A stretch of DNA of 64,000 bases from Streptomyces sp. LUP47B (GTDB lineage: Bacteria; Actinomycetota; Actinomycetes; Streptomycetales; Streptomycetaceae). Below, piece by piece: positions 61,341 to 64,000 of the stretch. Below the pieces are notes generated by a model. It did not search any database, was not told the DNA's origin, and saw only the letters and a list, made by a program, of their open reading frames with translations. The DNA is taken from positions 411,318-475,317 of the forward strand of contig NZ_MJAH01000005.1 of NCBI RefSeq assembly GCF_001746295.1. The letters run 5' to 3'. Made by a program: the position numbers and the translations under genes. Every line of letters starts with the position of its first letter. Positions within the stretch are counted from its first letter, which is position 1.

Positions 61341-62360
61341 TCAGCCGTACAGGGCGGGCCGTTCCACGAGTTCCACGGTCATCCGGCCGCCCTCGGTCAG
61401 CGACCTCACGCCCGCCTCGCACACCGCGGCCGCCGCGTAGCCGTCCCACACACTGGGGCCGGTGACCTCGCCGCGGCGGGTGGCGTCGACCCAGGCCTGG
61501 ACCTCACGGTCGTAGGCGTCGGCGAAGCGTTCGACGAAGTCCTGGGCGATGGTGCCGCCCCAGCGTCCCGCCATGTTGGTGACCATCGCGTGGCCGTCGC
61601 CGATGCGGGCGGTGCCGCGTTCGCAGACCGCCTCGGCCTGGACCTGGTAGCCGAAGCCGCAGTTGACGAAGATCTCGACGTCGGCGAGGGCGCCGCCGTC
61701 GGTCTCGAAGACGACGAACTGCGGGTCCTGCAGGTCGTCGGGGGCGTTCGCGGACGGCGTCGGGCGCAGTACCGTGACCGCGGTGATCTCGTGCCCGAGC
61801 AGCCAGCGGGTCACGTCGGTCTCGTGGGCCACGGAGTCGCTGATCAGCATGGAGCTGGTGAAGAAGGGCGGGCTCGCCGCGTTGCGGTGCCGGTTGTGCA
61901 GCATGAGCGGCCGCCCCAACTGGCCCGTCTCCAGCAGGGACTTGAGCTTCATGTACTCGGAGTCCCAGCGCCGCATGAAGCCCACCTGGGCGCGTCGGCG
62001 GCCCAGTCGTTGCTCGGCCTCCACGACCCGCAGCGCGGAGGCCGCGTCGGGGGTCAGCGGCTTCTCGCACAGCACCGGCAGGTCGTGCTCGAAAGCCTGG
62101 AGGAGTGCCGCCTCGTGGGCGGGGCCGGGCGAGGCGATCAGGGCTGCGTCGACATCGGCCGCCGCCATCGCGGAGGCCGGGTCGGTGTAGGCCGTGCAGC
62201 CGTCGATGCGGGCGGCGATCTTCTTGGCGCGTTCCGCGTCGACGTCCACGACGGCACTCACCCGGGCGCCGCTGACGACCTCATGGATACGGCGGACGTG
62301 GTCGGCGCCCATCTTGCCGGTGCCGATGACGGCGACGCCCAGGGCGGCTCGCTCGGTCAT
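61341..62360 (-). CDS. iolG: Gfo/Idh/MocA oxidoreductase 6 (inositol 2-dehydrogenase-like)
   Basis: A 339-residue enzyme from ATG 62360, which has GAAGGG six bases upstream (ATG 62366 lies too close to it). GVAVIGTGKMGADHVRRIHE is the NAD site, CEKPLTPDAASALRV the catalytic loop, VGFMRRWDSEYMKLKSLLETG and SVAHETDVTRWLLGHEI the pocket. It sits 10 bases behind an IolE/IolH-like isomerase, so both probably act on inosose. Symbol is by family resemblance. Confidence 0.85.
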   Translation of the reverse strand: MTERAALGVAVIGTGKMGADHVRRIHEVVSGARVSAVVDVDAERAKKIAARIDGCTAYTDPASAMAAADVDAALIASPGPAHEAALLQAFEHDLPVLCEKPLTPDAASALRVVEAEQRLGRRRAQVGFMRRWDSEYMKLKSLLETGQLGRPLMLHNRHRNAASPPFFTSSMLISDSVAHETDVTRWLLGHEITAVTVLRPTPSANAPDDLQDPQFVVFETDGGALADVEIFVNCGFGYQVQAEAVCERGTARIGDGHAMVTNMAGRWGGTIAQDFVERFADAYDREVQAWVDATRRGEVTGPSVWDGYAAAAVCEAGVRSLTEGGRMTVELVERPALYG

Positions 62361-62370
62361 GGTCATCCCT

Positions 62371-63273
62371 TCAGGCGCCGCAGGACCTCAGGAACTTACG
62401 GGTGCGCACCGCGATCGGCAGTGGCTTGTCCGGCTCGCACGGGTACATGTCCTGCTCGACGATGGCGAACAGCTCCACACCGAGCTTCTGCGCGGCCACC
62501 AGGACCGGCTCCAACTCGGGTACGCCGGACGGCGGTTCGCACATCACTCCGCGCTGGACGGCCGGGCCGAACGGCACCTCGTTCGAGACGACGTCCGCGA
62601 GGATCTCCGGGTCGACCTGCTTGAGGTGGAGATAGCCGATGCGCTCGCCGTACGTCTCGATGAGCTTGACGCTGTCGCCGCCGCAGTAGGCGTAGTGCCC
62701 GGTGTCCAGACAGAGGTTGACGAGCTCGGAGTCCGTCGAGTCCAGGAAGTGCTCGACGTGGTCCTCGGTGTCGAGGTGGGTGTCGGCGTGCGGGTGGACG
62801 ACGATGTCCAGGCCGTACGCCTCCTTCACCTCGTGGCCGAGCCGTTCCATGCCCTTGGTCAGGTGCGCCCACTGCTCGTGGGTCAGCTCCGGCGGCTCGA
62901 GGATCTCGGCGGTCTTGTCGTCGCGCCAGAAGGACGGGATGACGACGAGATGGCCGGCCCCCATGGCCTGGGTGAGCGCGGCGACCTGGCTGACGTGCTC
63001 CCAGGTCGACTCCCACACCGAGGGGCCGCGGTGCAGCCCGGTGAAGACCGTGCCCGCCGAGACCTTGAGGTCACGCCGGGCGATCTCGTCGGTCAGCCGG
63101 GCGGGGTCGGTCGGCAGATAGCCGTACGGCCCCAGCTCGATCCAGGAGTAGCCGGCCTCGGCGACCTCGTCCAGGAAGCGTTCCCACGGCACCTGCACCG
63201 GGTCGTCGGGGAACCAGACACCCCAGGAGTCCGGGGCCGAGCCGACGCGGATACGGTCGAGCGGGGCCGCCAT
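62371..63273 (-). CDS. Sugar phosphate isomerase/epimerase (IolE/IolH-like TIM barrel)
   Basis: A 300-residue xylose-isomerase-like TIM barrel from ATG 63273, which has GGGGAAG seven bases upstream. VGSAPDSWGVWFPDDPVQVPWERFLDEVA is close to the start of inosose dehydratases (IolE). DIVVHPHADTHLDTED, NLCLDTGHYAYCGGDSVKLI and GYLHLKQVDPEIL carry metal-ligand His, Asp and Glu residues in the usual order. Likely dehydrates inosose or isomerises a derivative. Followed by an inositol dehydrogenase-like gene and preceded by the ABC ATPase gene by 1 base. Confidence 0.85.
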   Translation of the reverse strand: MAAPLDRIRVGSAPDSWGVWFPDDPVQVPWERFLDEVAEAGYSWIELGPYGYLPTDPARLTDEIARRDLKVSAGTVFTGLHRGPSVWESTWEHVSQVAALTQAMGAGHLVVIPSFWRDDKTAEILEPPELTHEQWAHLTKGMERLGHEVKEAYGLDIVVHPHADTHLDTEDHVEHFLDSTDSELVNLCLDTGHYAYCGGDSVKLIETYGERIGYLHLKQVDPEILADVVSNEVPFGPAVQRGVMCEPPSGVPELEPVLVAAQKLGVELFAIVEQDMYPCEPDKPLPIAVRTRKFLRSCGA

Positions 63274-63274
63274 C

Positions 63275-64000
63275 TCAGGACTTCCCCTCGCCGGTGCCGG
63301 CCACGGGTGCGGTGAGGTCCTGCTCCTCGGGGAGCGCTTCGGTGTCGACGCCGCGGACCTGGCTCAACTCGTGTTTGAGGGCGGCGAGTTCGGCGCCGCC
63401 TGCCATGTGGTTGGTGAGTTCCTCCAGGGTGATCCGGTCGCGGGAGGCGGACAGTTCCATGGTGCCCAGGCGCAGCACGCTGAAGTGGTCGCCGACCATG
63501 TAGGCGTGGTGGGGGTTGTGGGTGATGAAGATGACGCCGAGTCCGCGGTCGCGGGCGGCGGCCACGTACTTGAGCACCACGCCGGACTGTTTGACGCCGA
63601 GGGCGGCGGTGGGTTCGTCGAGGATGAGGACGCGGGCGCCGAAGTAGACGGCGCGGGCGATGGCCACGCACTGGCGCTGGCCGCCGGAGAGGGTGCCGAT
63701 GGGCTGTTCGAGGTCGTCGAGGATGATGCCCATCTGGCGCAGCTCGTGGTCGGCGGTCTGTTTCATCTTCTCGATGTCCAGACGGCGGATCGGCCAGGGG
63801 CCCTTGGTCATCTCGGAGCCGAGGAAGAAGTTGCGCCATACCGGCATCAGGGGGACCACGGCGAGGTCCTGGTAGACGGTGGCGATGCCCTTGTCCAGCG
63901 CTTCACGCGGGGTGGAGAAGCGCACCGGGGTGTTGTCGACGAGGAACTCGCCCTCGGTGTGTTGGTGCAGGCCGAGGGCGAGTTCCTCGTCGACAACACC
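63275..64000 (-). CDS. Sugar ABC importer ATP-binding protein (RbsA-type), 5' end disrupted or cut
   Basis: About 242 codons are open to the window edge. LHQHTEGEFLVDN and STPREALDKGIATVYQDLAVV (Q-loop) then GTLSGGQRQCVAIARAVYF (signature), RVLILDEPTAALGVKQSGVV (Walker B) and VIFITHNPHHAYMVGDHF (H-loop) match single-domain sugar/inositol ABC ATPases. The family has Walker A (GDNGAGKST) about ten residues before LHQHT. Here that place reads GVVDEELALG, which is translated from a mirror copy of the downstream codons (see 63929-64000). So the gene is either broken here or the sequence is artefactual beyond 63971. Confidence 0.85.
   Translation of the reverse strand, partial: GVVDEELALGLHQHTEGEFLVDNTPVRFSTPREALDKGIATVYQDLAVVPLMPVWRNFFLGSEMTKGPWPIRRLDIEKMKQTADHELRQMGIILDDLEQPIGTLSGGQRQCVAIARAVYFGARVLILDEPTAALGVKQSGVVLKYVAAARDRGLGVIFITHNPHHAYMVGDHFSVLRLGTMELSASRDRITLEELTNHMAGGAELAALKHELSQVRGVDTEALPEEQDLTAPVAGTGEGKS
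63929..64000. repeat. Perfect 29-base inverted repeat at the window edge
   Basis: Bases 63929-63957 and 63972-64000 are exact reverse complements around a 14-base loop (63958-63971). The arm nearest the edge replaces the expected Walker A coding stretch of the ABC gene. The right arm may extend beyond the window. Confidence 0.97.

Overview
This window looks like a piece of a Streptomyces (or close actinomycete) chromosome. It is very GC-rich and its codons nearly always end in G or C. GTG starts are common, genes are often joined by 4-base ATGA/GTGA overlaps, and short HIDLLRV-type leader peptides of the kind seen in actinomycetes are present. No phage, insertion sequence, integrase or CRISPR array was seen.

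Layout. (1) 1-6145, minus strand: a sulfur-compound locus. It holds a flavin monooxygenase (cut by the window edge), a GNAT acetyltransferase, a complete polar-amino-acid ABC importer and a glutathione-transferase-like protein. Three separate Cys-containing leader peptides sit in front of three of its transcription or translation units. The gene set resembles the Bacillus S-alkyl-cysteine salvage operon. (2) 6210-7329: two small genes of unknown function. Their products share a GVQxGDGNTQHNT motif, C-terminal in one and N-terminal in a membrane protein. This looks like a bacterial amyloid (RHIM-like) signalling pair and is the best candidate here for a little-described system. (3) 7530-11130: an ABC exporter with a repetitive His/Asp tail, a hexapeptide acyltransferase and a PAP2 phosphatase. 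(4) 11138-38846: a 27.7-kb block of 21 minus-strand genes for an exopolysaccharide. It includes a priming sugar transferase, an AlgD-like nucleotide-sugar dehydrogenase, glycosyltransferases, two Wzz-like proteins, an AsnB-like amidotransferase, a bi-domain oxidoreductase, a heparinase-type lyase, a beta-helix lipoprotein, a Wzy-like polymerase, a flippase, a pyruvyl transferase and a nucleotide-sugar cassette (cytidylyltransferase, C-methyltransferase, PIG-L, epimerase, DUF4910-type protein, RmlC-like, class III aminotransferase). A tRNA-Pro(GGG) with a strong terminator lies just upstream. (5) 39709-41890: MFS exporter and divergent TetR regulator with three palindromic operators. (6) 42224-46802: a gntR-led operon for the lower oxalomesaconate (gallate/protocatechuate meta-cleavage type) pathway, followed by the 3' remnant of an aromatic-acid transporter. 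(7) 46928-49548: MarR regulator and MFS exporter with five related operator-like sites and a histidine-kinase relic between them. (8) 49639-50619: a small membrane protein and a cupin. (9) 50609-64000: a carbohydrate/inositol-type catabolic region with six Gfo/Idh/MocA oxidoreductases, two LacI regulators, a PhyH-type dioxygenase, an SDR, a sugar isomerase/epimerase, a TPR-like protein and the start-truncated ATPase of a sugar ABC importer.

The last 72 bases form a perfect 29-base inverted repeat that replaces the expected Walker A region of the ABC gene. This is either a fold-back artefact at a contig end or a real inverted duplication. All function calls are from reading the translated sequence; no database search was run.
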